Below, in pieces: positions 1 to 13,456 of a DNA stretch of 64,000 nucleotides. How positions within the stretch are numbered: the first letter of the stretch is position 1; the number at the start of each line of letters is the position of its first letter. The position numbers were made by a program, and so were the translations under genes. Location: positions 7,099,878 through 7,163,877 of the forward strand of contig LR746264.1 in NCBI GenBank assembly GCA_902729315.2. Direction: 5' to 3'. Below the pieces are notes generated by a model. The model was not told where the DNA came from, ran no database searches, and saw nothing but the letters and a program-made list of their open reading frames with translations. Origin of the DNA: Spirodela intermedia. Lineage: Eukaryota > Streptophyta > Magnoliopsida > Alismatales > Araceae.

Positions 1-133
1 TATTTTAAATTTTATTATCAGCGTGGGAGGTTCCGCATTTATTCTTACCTGCTAAATTATTTCGTAGCACTGCATTTCCAATATATTTCTGAAGGCCCTA
101 AAATGAATTATTATGACACCTGTAAACCTGCAG

Positions 134-1614
134 GACAAAGAGTTATTGGAGAGCCAGTTGTTTCTGGTCTGATCCTTGACGATTCATGGTTGTGGGATCC
201 CGACTTTACAACTGCAGCGAAGTAAAAATTATAATACTGTCTCTTGAGACCTTTTTTTTATTCTGCTATTTCTCAAATTTTTCGATCATGGACGCAAAAA
301 ATTATTTCCCCGTTCAGGTATGTGATGAGTCCTCCCATAAGGAAAGCTGGACATGATAAAGCTCTTCAAGCTGCCCTGTCATCAGGAGTATTGCAGGTTT
401 TTTTTTTCATACATGGGCACCTTAAATAATGCATACTCCTCAACCATGTTAAAAAAAACATCACAAATCTTTTATAATGATAAATACTGGCAGAGTGCTT
501 AACAGCGTCGGGGATTCTTTCTCGCCTGAGGTTTTTTTTTGTGGCGTCAGATGATCTTGTTGCCTCTGCTGTTTCACCGAGCAGATGAACCTAACCACTT
601 CATAGCTTTTGTTTTGTTCCTGATATGCTTGTTAATATATAGATGATTTCTCAGCACAAGTTCACAGTCATCTTTCAGGGCACTAATTTTAAAACATCAA
701 AGATAGGATCTGGGAAATCACGCTGCCATGGTTATGATAATGGTGTTTTTTTTCCATTGTATTATGCAGCTTGTAGGAACAGACCACTGTACATTCAACT
801 CCACACAGAAAGCTTTTGGTATAGATGATTTCCGCAAGATTCCAAATGGTGTCAATGGTGCGCACTTATTTTCCATTTCCCATCATAATGGACAAATGCT
901 ATTTACTTTTAATGGTCTACATTTCCTCAACATAACCAGGAATTGAGGAGAGGATGCATCTGATTTGGGATCTGATGGTGGTGAGCTTCACTAGTTTTGA
1001 CATTTGACGGCAAATGATTCAAAAACATCTTTTTCGGAGTTTAATGATTCCAGTTTAATGATGCAGGAGACGGGTCGAATCTCTGTTACCGACTATGTCC
1101 GAATCACAAGCACCGAATGGTACTTAAGCAGCATCCTCATGATTCTAGCTCATGCGTAAAACTGGACCTCACCCTTATTTTCTTGTTCCTTCTGTAGCGC
1201 TCGGATATTCAACATTTACCCAAGAAAAGGGGCGATACTAGCTGGATCTGATGCTGATATAATCGTGCTCAACCCCAATTCGACCTTTGAGATTTCAGCA
1301 GCTTCCCACCATTCAAGGTCCGACACAAATGTGTATGATGGGAGGAAGGGCAAGGTAATCTCCCTCAGGCTGCCGCCCGTCCGTCGACAAGACGCGGTTC
1401 TAACCTGTTTCTGACTCTCCAGGGGAAAGTAGAGATCACGATTTCACAGGGGCGGGTCGTGTGGCAAGATGGCGTGCTAAGAGCAGAGCGGGGCTCGGGG
1501 AGGTACATAGAAATGCCGCCATTTGGTTATCTCTTCGATGGTCTGGGGAAAACCGACGAGAACTATCTCTCTTCTCTTCGAGCTCCTGTCCGGCGCGCTA
1601 AATCTTCGGTGTAA
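134..1614 (+). CDS. PYD2: Dihydropyrimidinase, 3' part (5' end outside window)
   Basis: Second enzyme of reductive pyrimidine catabolism; it hydrolyses dihydrouracil and dihydrothymine to N-carbamoyl amino acids. Seven exons are readable: 134-221, 318-396, 770-857, 940-980, 1067-1119, 1198-1354 and 1423-1614, all with GT-AG borders and matching phases. The joined protein contains [11 protein letters not shown]-like sequence, then [26 protein letters not shown] (the metal/substrate-site Asp region of cyclic amidohydrolases), [32 protein letters not shown] and a C-terminal extension ending in RRAKSSV. This order is diagnostic of plant dihydropyrimidinase. The N-terminal part with the metal-binding HxH is to the left of the window, so this entry is partial only because of the edge. 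Bases 1-133 look like the preceding intron. The gene runs toward the TGA gene on the other strand (convergent). Confidence 0.93.
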
Positions 1615-2277
1615 GGTTCTGGAATCCCTGCGCCTCTCTCAATCTGATGTACAACAGAGGTAAATAATGCACATTGGTTGTGAGTTCACTTGCAAATATC
1701 CTCAATCCGTGGTTAGAATGATGAGATATCTGCATCGAGCGCCGGAATCCCTTGTTCTATTTCTGGGTCAGATCAAAAGTCCACAAGGCAATAAAATCGT
1801 AGGTGAATTGCAATCACAGATCGGAATTAGATGTATAGTGAGAAGACGAAGATATCACGGAGAAGGAATATGGGAGTGGGGAGAAGTTTGATTATTAATG
1901 GCAAGTGTTTGCTTCAGGATTCTATATACTGCACGTTATTTAGAAACCATCGGAGGTGATTAGCTTCATCCGAAGACAAATTTATTGGCAAACTAGTACG
2001 ACATTAAATTAGATGAGCACTGGGAATTTTCACAAGAATATCTTAATTTTTCATCATAAATGCATGAGTGATCACCACCCCCCCCTTCCCCTTCTGCACC
2101 CCCAGCCTGACTATCTCCTTTGCTGAATTGTTGTTACATGAGCCCAGGGGATGAATGAAATCAGGACGCAGGGGGGGCTAGGTTGTCTCGATGGTCTGAG
2201 TCTCTTTGGGGCAACATGCCACTGCCATTGAGAAGGCAGAGGCTCAGCAGAACGGAGCAGATTGAGCACCCCGGGCC
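1615..2277. other. Convergent intergenic spacer
   Basis: 663 bp between the dihydropyrimidinase stop and the stop of the oppositely oriented TGA gene. It should hold both 3' UTRs and polyadenylation regions. It contains C- and G-homopolymer runs near 2080-2100 and 2170, and no supported coding sequence. Confidence 0.6.
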
Positions 2278-5200
2278 TCACTCTCGGGGCCGGGCCAACC
2301 AGAGCGAGCTAAGTGCCCGGAGCCGCGAGAAGTAGTCGTTGATCGCCAGGTGAGCACGCGCCGACTGCCGAATCGTCAGGGTGCGATGCATCTGCTGAAG
2401 GGTTTGCTGCCGCAGATTGTCTGCCTGGCAAGAAGAAACCTTGAAAGTAAGTAGAAAACAGATAACCAAATGATATATATATAGAGAGAGAGAGAGAGAC
2501 AGAGAGACAGAGAGAGAGAGGATGTGTGAAGAATCAGAACAAGAATACCATCATTTCTTCTGGCAACATGGGAAAGGATGTGGTTATGATTTACATCGGC
2601 CTGTTTGGATGAGCAAGGTAGGGAAGGAAGATCTCCTGGTGTAAGGCGCTGAGGTGAGATTGGGGAACAGCAGAAGTACCTGGCGAAGGAAGTTCTCCAG
2701 CGTACCGAGCTTTCCCATCGCCATGGCCATCTGACCCATGTAGTTAGCAACATTTCCAGATGACCCGGCAGTGCCAAGGGACCCAGAAGCTAGAGTCTCG
2801 GACAAGGACTGCTGCAGCGCTTCCATCCCCTGAGACAGAGCGTCCTCCGCCTGAAGGGATGTCTGCTGCAGGTTGCAGATTCCGGCCATCTGCTGCTCCG
2901 TGAGAGGCTCCAGATGGCTCACGAGAAGCTGAGCCAACAAGAAGTGCTTTAATTAACACATAATTCGTCAAAAAACGGAACGTTTGTCTCAAATGCTTGT
3001 GATCCTCTCTCAGATGATCAGAATCCAAATTCATGGCCAAACCTTGAGGAGTTCAGAGGATCGGAAGCCGCCCAGCCACAGGAAACACCGCTCGGCGGGG
3101 GTCTTCCACATGCCCGACAGGATGTGGAAGACATCGGCCTTCGCGGCTATGCTCTTCAGCCTGAAAATGTCATCATAATGCGCCATGACGCTGTCGAGGA
3201 TGCTGCGGAGATCGTTGTCGCTCGCATGGGCATTCACCGCCGTCCTCAGGTCACCAATCTGCCGGTTATGCTCCTCCAGCCACCGCGCATACTCTACGTC
3301 GAAGGTCAACGCCCCTGTAAATTCATAAAGAGGAGAAGATGAACGCCGGTTCTTGAAGCACCGGAGACGGTCGCTGATCTACGTCGGAATCCACATATAG
3401 ATTCAAACACAGAATCAAAAACAAGTTATTTATGATCGTCTCGAGTAGGCCACCGTTTCCGTTCGATGGATGGGATTGGTCTCCTGAACTAGAAATAAAA
3501 ATCCCCTGCGGAAGGAAAACCAATGAATCAAGAACTCGTCAAAAAAAGCAACCAAATCAGAGCGCCCATTAAAAGGAAGGGATGGTCATACCTGCTGGCG
3601 AGCCCTTTGCAGCTCCTGCTCGAGTTGGTTAAGCTTCAGCCTACTGCTCTCCAGCTGCTGGACGTATGCCTTTGGAGATGAAAACAAGTAAAGAGGACTT
3701 TCAGCCCATGAACTTTGGATTATCGAGATCATATTTAAACAATGCAAGAATACACGGCGATGAGCATGGTGATGCCAAGCAGTGCCATTTACCAAATTAG
3801 CTCAGATATTTTTCAGTAAATGTGATTAAGCTGTGTCAGAAGCACTGTCAATGGAACAACAAGATAGCCATTCAATAAATTAGCACCATACCTTCTTTCG
3901 TAAACGACTTTTTCTGGCGGCTTCACGATTCTGGGCAAGCCTACGGAGCGTCTGAAAAATGAAAAATACCCTGCAATTATATAACTCATTTGGAAAATAA
4001 AAAATAATCCGCAGAAATTTTTATAATCAAAAAAAGATATTAATTGTTAAGCCTCGTCCGCCACCTTTTGGTCCCCTGGTTTTTCCTTTGACCTGTCACT
4101 AGAATCTGAAACAGCTACCATGGCATTTTTCTGTCCAGTTTCAAACCCACAGACAAAAATATCAAGCATCAGTCAGAAATGAATTCATATGGACCCAAAT
4201 CTTAGGCATGTTGATTGCATGCAAAATCATGTGGTTGATACAAGTAAACGTGCAGCAATATATGGTTTAAATACTAATCGAATATTAAGGACATCATTCT
4301 CATTGAAATAAACCAAGGTAAGCATCGAAAAGAAAACTGTATTCATTCCAACATTGCAAGAAGAATAGGTTACAAGAAATATATGACTTCATCCTCACAA
4401 TAAAATGACACCGTTAGATGGATAACTCTCTGAATAAATCATCAGCTTTCTTTGACAGTCTCCTGGGCGACAGGAATTTCCTCACTCACCTGGCCTAAAA
4501 TTGCAAGAATCAAACATATCACACCACTTACAACCACAGTCACAGAAACTGGCGTGAAACTGGAAGTAACGAGCAGAGACATATTCAGACGTCAGTATCC
4601 AGTCTAAAGTGTCTTATTAAGTTTATCTGCGTGGAGAACTTAGCAAATCATTGGGCCATTGGTATTAAAATAAATTATCCAAGAACCATTGTTTAAAAAC
4701 GGAATAAATCTAGAAAGATTCATTCGGCACATTCTTCAAAAAAAAGAAAAATTGTGACTTCGTCAAACTTTGTGATCTTTACTCTGTAGATCATGAAAGA
4801 CAACAAAGGAACACAAGAAGACAGCTAGATAAAGTACACTAAGACAAGTGACTCCGCATTGGAGATCATATTCCCACCTCCACACCGTACGACTACAGGT
4901 ACCATTGATGAGAACAAAGAATCCAGACAAAAAGCTGTGAAAGAATTCAGACAAATGGCTATGTCGTCATATTTTCCTTTTAGAACTTTATAAGATGTTT
5001 GAAGATTTTTGTTCCACTCGCACAAAACACATGAAAATTATTCTCAGCTAAATTTCAAATTGAATATCATATTACTTACGACAACCAGAAACTGCTTTTC
5101 TCTGAATATTCAAACAGAGATAAGAACGCAGCATGGCACTCAGATGGATTACTCCAATATAATGGGTGTTATTCGGGAACCCAATCACCTTATCCTTTCT

Positions 5201-8200
5201 GCTGGAGAAAAATATTGTACACATCAGTGCATAAATGCCTCCAAATAGTAACTTTCACAAATTTGAGGCAGCACAATATTCGATCTCTATCACAGAGAAA
5301 ACTATGGAAAACTTCCAAATGCCAGCGAATGAAACAAATCTCTAGACCTATCACTTGTGAGAAAAATATATTATCTAGCCGGCTTGCTACACAAAGGCAA
5401 AAAACAGTGAATTAAGGAGGCTCTACTCTCACCAAAGAAAAAAAACGATTTCCTATCACAAGCCGATCACATCCTACACATTTAAACCCCCACTCTGACC
5501 GACATCATACGAATAGCATCGCAATCAATTTCATCGAGAGGCTGATGTGTCATGATTATTCGCTAAAACGAAGAACTTCCAGTGGTAATAGGCAATTGAA
5601 ATATCCATAAATCAACTCAGATAAGCAGCCCTACTTCCCTAGGGTTATGATCATGACATGTATGTAACAAGATGACCGGGTCACAGGAGCATCACCCCTT
5701 GACTCTTCTCATCAGTATCAACATCCGTCGAAGTATCAGTCCTTGGGCTTGTTTCAGCTGCCACGGCAGAATCTCCCCAGTTTTCAAAGTGACCACTAGG
5801 AAGGGATGGAAAATTCTGTGCCGCCTTTTGCTGTGAGGAGGGAAGAGATTCACTCCTGCTGTCTGAGGGAGTTGCATCAGGGGAAGATAATGCCTGCCCA
5901 ACAAATAAAAACAGATTTTTTTTCTATTAAACCGAGAAAAATAAGCGATCATGTCATAATATTTACATTGTAGCCAAAACTCACTTTACCCACGGCATCA
6001 TATCTGAGAGAATTAGAGGCAACCGTCTGTCCACTAAACTTTAAGTTGAAGATATCTGTGTCACCATGGAACAAGAAAATGCGCATAATGAGACCAAATC
6101 ACAAGGAGCAATGCATATTATATTCAATCCACATAAACGAGTACTCCTAACTAGATTCCCTCATACTCGAATACGCTCAAATCCCAGTCTCATTATGAGT
6201 TCGCAAGCGCATATACAACAAGGAGACAGGGATAATAATGACAACGATCCACTGCCAAAGAGCAAACAGCAAATATTACATGCGTCGTGCTCTGATGATG
6301 AATAGTTTATTAACACAAGCTCCCTTGTGGACCTCCGGAGAAACTCAACAGAAAACGTTGTTCATATCATCAAAATTGAGGGTCAATCATGGAACGAGCT
6401 TTATGATGATGATGATGCATTTATTAGTCTCAAGCCAAAGTTAGCGACCAGAAGCAGACCTCTACTGAGGTTACCAGGATGTTGTAGGCCAAATCCTAGT
6501 GATCGTTCACGCGCTCCAAAATCAGGAACTTGGGAAGGGGGCATATTCTTTCCTTCTGCACCACTGTCAAGGCAAGAAAAATAATGGAGTTAAATATGAT
6601 AAAATTCACAAAGCCCGAAGTCTAGATCAATGCAAGAAGAACACATCGCAGGTTAACATTTCAAGAAACCAGATTCCACACGTCAAAGATTCACCATGGT
6701 GAAGAGTATTAACATGAACTACAGGATACCCCCTTTGAGCTTTTCTACAGGATTTGGTGTGCCTCAGGTTATTTCGACATCCTTCCCAAGGTTGGTAGAG
6801 TTCCTCAATGAACCTCCAACTCTCAGAAGGATGATTAACCATCTCATTGTAAACAACTTAAAAGAAGAAAAAATACACATCTTCCAAAGTGATATTCTAA
6901 CAAACTCAACAAATCTAGACAATACTTCGCATAGAAAAGACCGGCGTTAAAGAAGAAAAGACACTGGGTGACGATTGGTTTCTGCTTTGATCACACTGAG
7001 GGCAATCCCCAGCTATAATAAGTGGAAAAACACAATCTTTCCTAAAGTTAACGAACTTTCAAAGATTATCATGTTTCTTTCGAGTTTGGAACCAAAAATT
7101 ATCACAAATCTTCATATAGGTCAAGTCGCCTACACAGCATATCCCACTGAGATGAAGGGTTCGGAGCTGATACGACAATGATCAACAAGGAAAAAGCCTA
7201 TCACCCCCATCGGTCATCTAATAACTTAAGTTAAAAGATACTAGCATTTCAGGGATGCCTGCCTATGTAAGATCCATTTTCAAGTGTACAGTGGATTGCC
7301 ATCCACCCAAGAAATGCTTGAATCTCACCTTCCTGAACCTATGATATTACAAAGGTTTTTGACAGTAAAACCAGCCCGTCAATAGGGTTGTTCAAAGGTT
7401 AAGAAGAAGATGGAAGAGATAGAGTTTTGCCTATTGGGAATCTGGGAACCTGGATTAATGTACACTGCAACCTGAGATGCAATTCTACAACTATCCATGC
7501 TTCGCTTCATGTGAAGAAAGACCTCATGCATCAGTTTGGCCGAGATTTCACCATAAGACCATGCGTCCATATTTCACATATCTTATTTGGGGAACAGAAA
7601 AGCATCTCCCTCGTGAACAACGTATCTCAGTCAAATCTTATACATCACAATGATCTGCAACTCGATAACTTTATTCAGAAACCAACCCCTGCTACCCATC
7701 TCATCTCATCTCATCTCATCATAGTCACCCTAACCCTAACCTCAATGTCAATGACCAAAATATCTATAAAAAATTCATCGAACGGTCTTGACATGAATAC
7801 GAATCTAAGCACGGTTTTTTTAATATTTCCTTTCAAATTCAGCAACCATAGGCATTCTCTTTCACTTTCCGGCTTAAAACAACAACAACAAAAAATCAAG
7901 TAAGAGTGATTTTTTTTTTTTGTTTTCTAAAATATGCGAGAGCTAGAGCTGATCTGAATCCAAGGAACTGTCAATCACCAACATGGAACATTAAAAAAAG
8001 GAACTGTATACATTACATTATGAAACATGGACGATAGATGGGCAACTGATGAAGCATAGCTTTATAGGAGAAAAGCGAAAACAAAATGATTAAAGGGACA
8101 AGAACTGATTACGTTGCCGGCGAAACGGCCAGTGGAGGCACCAAGCTCGACATCCGGCTCGCCACTTCCCTATCATCCTGGACGCCAACCCCAGCTTTTC

Positions 8201-8210
8201 TACTTCCCAT
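2278..8210 (-). CDS. TGA-class bZIP transcription factor (clade II, TGA2/5/6-like)
   Basis: Binds TGACG (as-1) elements; clade II TGA factors are partners of NPR1 in salicylate-dependent transcription. Eleven exons, in coding order: 8113-8210, 6475-6563, 5985-6055, 5696-5893, 4065-4130, 3892-3951, 3592-3669, 3454-3505, 3043-3314, 2680-2928, 2278-2424. They give 459 residues with consistent phases. Seen: N-terminus MGSRKAG; residues ~62-152 an acidic/Ser-rich arm with SPRTDTSTDVDTDEK; basic region NREAARKSRLRKK (~182-194); leucine zipper AYVQQLESSRLKLNQLE; DOG1 domain from ~240 with HILSGMWKTPAERCFLW and NVANYMGQMAMAMGKL; end SSLWLARPRE. The start at 8210 was chosen because MGSR matches long TGA2.3-type proteins as I recall them and the exon phase (2) joins exactly to the next exon. 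Intron 1 (6564-8112) is 1.5 kb. The N-terminal arm is longer than in Arabidopsis TGA2. Confidence 0.93.
2473..2521. repeat. (TA)n/(GA)n microsatellite in last TGA intron
   Basis: A short TA run passes into interrupted AG repeats inside the final intron of the TGA gene. It is a simple-sequence repeat and likely length-polymorphic. Confidence 0.85.
7697..7741. repeat. CATCT tandem repeat followed by telomere-like motif
   Basis: Roughly five CATCT units (7697-7721) are followed by CCCTAACCCTAACC (7728-7741), two plant telomere units in the C-strand orientation. It lies in intron 1 of the TGA gene, about 0.4 kb downstream of the start codon exon. Plant telo-boxes often occur near promoters and first introns; the function here is unproven. 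Confidence 0.7.
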
Positions 8211-8220
8211 TGAATACCAT
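8200..8220 (-). other. Short uORF overlapping the TGA start codon
   Basis: On the minus strand an ATG at 8220 opens a six-codon frame (MVFNGK, stop at 8202-8200). It overlaps the main ATG (8210-8208) in another frame. If the 5' UTR is contiguous here, this uORF would compete with the main start. Confidence 0.45.
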
Positions 8221-10438
8221 CACCACGATGGCTCAATCTCTGCCGAGCGGGTCCAAGTATCTCAAACCTTGAAACGGATGAAGACAGCGAAGAACCCAGA
8301 TCCCAGATTAATCTCCATGGAAAACCCAGATACAAAATAGAAACAAGGACCCAGATTCCAAACAAAGCGGACAAATTTTCCCGACGAACCGACCTCAGGT
8401 TTTAAAAAAAGTGTCAAACCCCCTTCCAGTAGAGGTCTTTGGAGAGCGAGACCCACCAACCCAAATGAAAGATAGAGCAGGGTGAGCTTTGATTGAGATC
8501 GGCAGCCTTCCAACAATCGACCTGACCTCTGTAGGCGCGGGATACAAATCTTCGAGGAGAGCAGCTGAAAGCTTGCGCAGAATTTCCGCCTTCAGCTTTC
8601 TCAACCACCCAAACGAGTCGGATAAAACCTAAACGAGAAAACAGATGTAGGAAAAACTCGGCAAAAGGGGAGGCTCGTTGGTCTCAGAAGTTTTCTGCTG
8701 CTCGAGAAGCGACCACAGCAACCATCAGCGCACGCGCTCAGACGAAGAGTGCCAATCCCCCCGGCTTTCTGCCTCCAGGACCACCACCACGGCGACGCTC
8801 GTGGGACGCCAGCCAACTAGCTCTCTCTCTCTCTCCCCCTTCTGTCTCTCTCTCTCTCTCTCATGACTTGATCTGATCGTCCCGCTCTTTCAGACTGTAG
8901 CTGTGTCAATTAACGTAATTTTTTTGTTCCGTTACTTAAAAAAAGGTCAACTCTGAAACCTTCCCTCGAACTGCTAGTTATTGTCCACAAAAAAAATACA
9001 CGAATTTGGTCGAAAAGATGACGTTAAGCTGGACCAAAGCGTTGCGCTGTTCCTCCGCCGTCGCGATCCCGCCGCCCTCTCACCCCCTCGATTCTTTTGC
9101 AGAAAATATCAAAATTATCTCACGTCCAGGTAATGACAACGCCGACGTGGGGCGCTGAGGCGGCGCTATTTTCAACGCTCCTGAGTGCTTCCTCTTTGAC
9201 CGTCTGACACCGCTTATTCTCCGTTCTACCATCTCCTCGGCCACGTGGCGATAGCCCAATCGAACTGGGCGAGGCCGATGAGCTGGTTTTACGTAATCGA
9301 AATCTGAAGTGGGGCCCACTATTGGCGCGTGGCACCAGGACATGAAGGCAACTTCGGTGGACGAATCAGAGCCGTTGGCGTGCCACGGCGATTCACGTGT
9401 GATGACAGGACAGGACGAGCGGATCTCGATCGGCTCGTTCGAGGTCTTCGCTGCTGTGATTCTCCAGGAATCAAAGAGCCCACCCCCGGCATCGAAAATC
9501 ATGAAAAATAATTTCAGAAAAATGTTAAATTAAAAGTTTTGAGATGTGACGCCATCAGTTAAAACCCACCTGCCCCGTTAGCAACGCTTTAAAAAATATT
9601 TATATCGTGATTTGTTTAGTCAACGCGCTAGAAATAGTACTCCGGTGTAGAGGACGACGCTCGCAGTTTCCTGTTGACTTTCGTGCTGGAGCAGCCTCCC
9701 TTATCTCTCGTGGTGGGCCCAATATATCCAACCTTCGCATTTAAAGTCAAATTACTGAGCGAAAATAGGTTCTCGACCCCCCGGGAATCCACTTCCAAGG
9801 CTTTCTCGCCACGTGTTTACTTCCCTCCACGTGGCTGCTCTCCTGTTCTCTCTCTCTCTCTCTTTGATGGCAGAATTCAAAGGACGTGGGAAAACAAAAT
9901 CCAGTATTGAGCGATTTTGTCCTCCAAACGTAAATTATGCGATTATAGGGTGTAATAAAAAAAGTCTAAATATGAAACAAACACGAATAAATATAATATA
10001 TATATACATTAGAACTGTACTTCATGTTATTGTGCCTATACTTTTTTGTTTACCCAAGCCAGAGTGGTTTCTGTGCATTCAATCCAACGCGTGTCAAAAC
10101 CACGTGATTGATGGTCGACCCCCCAACGACGGCGGCGACGGCGGCGGCAGGGGTAGGATGCAATTTTGGAGGTAGAAGGGCTTTGTCATAAAATTCATTA
10201 TAAATAGGCATCAGGTATATTTAAAATATTCATCGATAATGTTAGCGATGATTAATCAGTCACGGTGGTCGATTTGATCGGTCGCATCCAGCTGGCAACG
10301 TTCGAAACGAAACGCGTCGCTTCGGATGCCACAACAGTCTACCCCATCACTAAATTTCCAGATATAGCAAACAAAGGTCCTCCAACGCCCCCCGCCGCCC
10401 GGTCAATGCCAGCCGGGTCCCAAGGACCAGCGCCGCGC
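8211..10438. promoter_or_regulatory. TGA 5' UTR and promoter region
   Basis: From 8211 to about 8865 the minus strand looks like leader sequence, ending in a pyrimidine/purine tract at 8821-8863. It contains several ATGs and possibly a spliced UTR intron. Beyond that, up to the CDPK stop, the DNA is promoter-like, with ACGT cores (CACGTGG near 9243, CACGTG near 9809 and 9829, CCACGTG near 10102) and a weak (CT)n at 9845-9862. Short open frames here resemble no family I know, so I annotate no gene. Confidence 0.55.
8821..8863. repeat. (CT)n tract upstream of TGA gene
   Basis: Nearly pure CT repeat, read as GA on the sense strand of the TGA gene. It probably lies near the transcription start or in the 5' UTR. 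Confidence 0.85.
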
Positions 10439-12678
<2,240 letters not shown>

Positions 12679-13456
12679 GGCGGAGGCGGCGGGCGGCGGT
12701 GGCGGAGGACGAAGGATGAATGGGGAGGGGCAGCGTATGAAGTCCGCAGAATGGTGACTATTAACAGCGGAGGGAACGGAAGAACAGACAGAACAGAAGA
12801 GAAACAACGAGGGGACGCGGAGGCGATATGAGTGGCGGGAGAGATTTTAGGGCGGAAGGAAGTCGTTGGAGAGGAAGGAGGAGGGGGGTTTTCCTTGGAT
12901 CGCTCTTCCTTTCTCGTCCTTCTCTCTCTTGTTCTCCTCCCCGAGGGTGTCGATGGAATAGGGAGATCGAGAGGGATTCGCGGGGAAGGTGAAGAAAATA
13001 TTTATTTCTAATGATTTTCTTTGATCTCGCCTCCCACGTCAGATGAACGTGGTCTAATTCTCCGCATCTCAACGGTCAACGATTTGCCTTCCCATAGCGG
13101 AGACGAGAGAAACATTTTCTGTGTGGGTCAACGTTTTCCTGGAATGGAATCTGTTCTAACCTACGAACACTCACCTCCGAGGTCAACCCTCGCCAAGGTT
13201 GTCCCTCCCATAAGAATGATCATCTCCTGGAAGACGTCAACGTCCCCTGCGAACGGGAATGACCATCCACCGTTACCCTCAGCGTGGCCACCTTTGCGAG
13301 AGGTCAACAATCTTCATTTGTGGAAATAGTCAGATAGTCAACGCACCCCTCGATCACCATTCATTTCTTTAAATGGGTAATATAATCAGACCGTTAATTA
13401 CACTCATAAATGGAAAATTTGAGCGAGAGAAGAGCGAGAAAACGAGCCGATTAGTT
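12679..13456. promoter_or_regulatory. CDPK 5' UTR and promoter with six TTGAC cores
   Basis: 778 bp between the CDPK start and the stop of the next minus-strand gene, so it must hold the CDPK promoter. On the CDPK sense strand there are TTGACC at 13074-13079, 13126-13131, 13181-13186 and 13302-13307, TTGACG at 13235-13240 and TTGACT at 13336-13341. TTGAC[C/T] is the WRKY-binding W-box. The leader next to the ATG is purine/pyrimidine-rich. Confidence 0.65.

Noticed and set aside
7427-7903. 158-codon plus-strand open frame
   Set aside because: Lies in intron 1 of the TGA gene, low complexity, ends in poly-Gln/Lys by AT repeats; no family resemblance.
9080-9502. 140-codon minus-strand open frame in the TGA promoter
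   Set aside because: No Met-led conserved domain, no introns with family exons, and G-box-type promoter elements overlap it.
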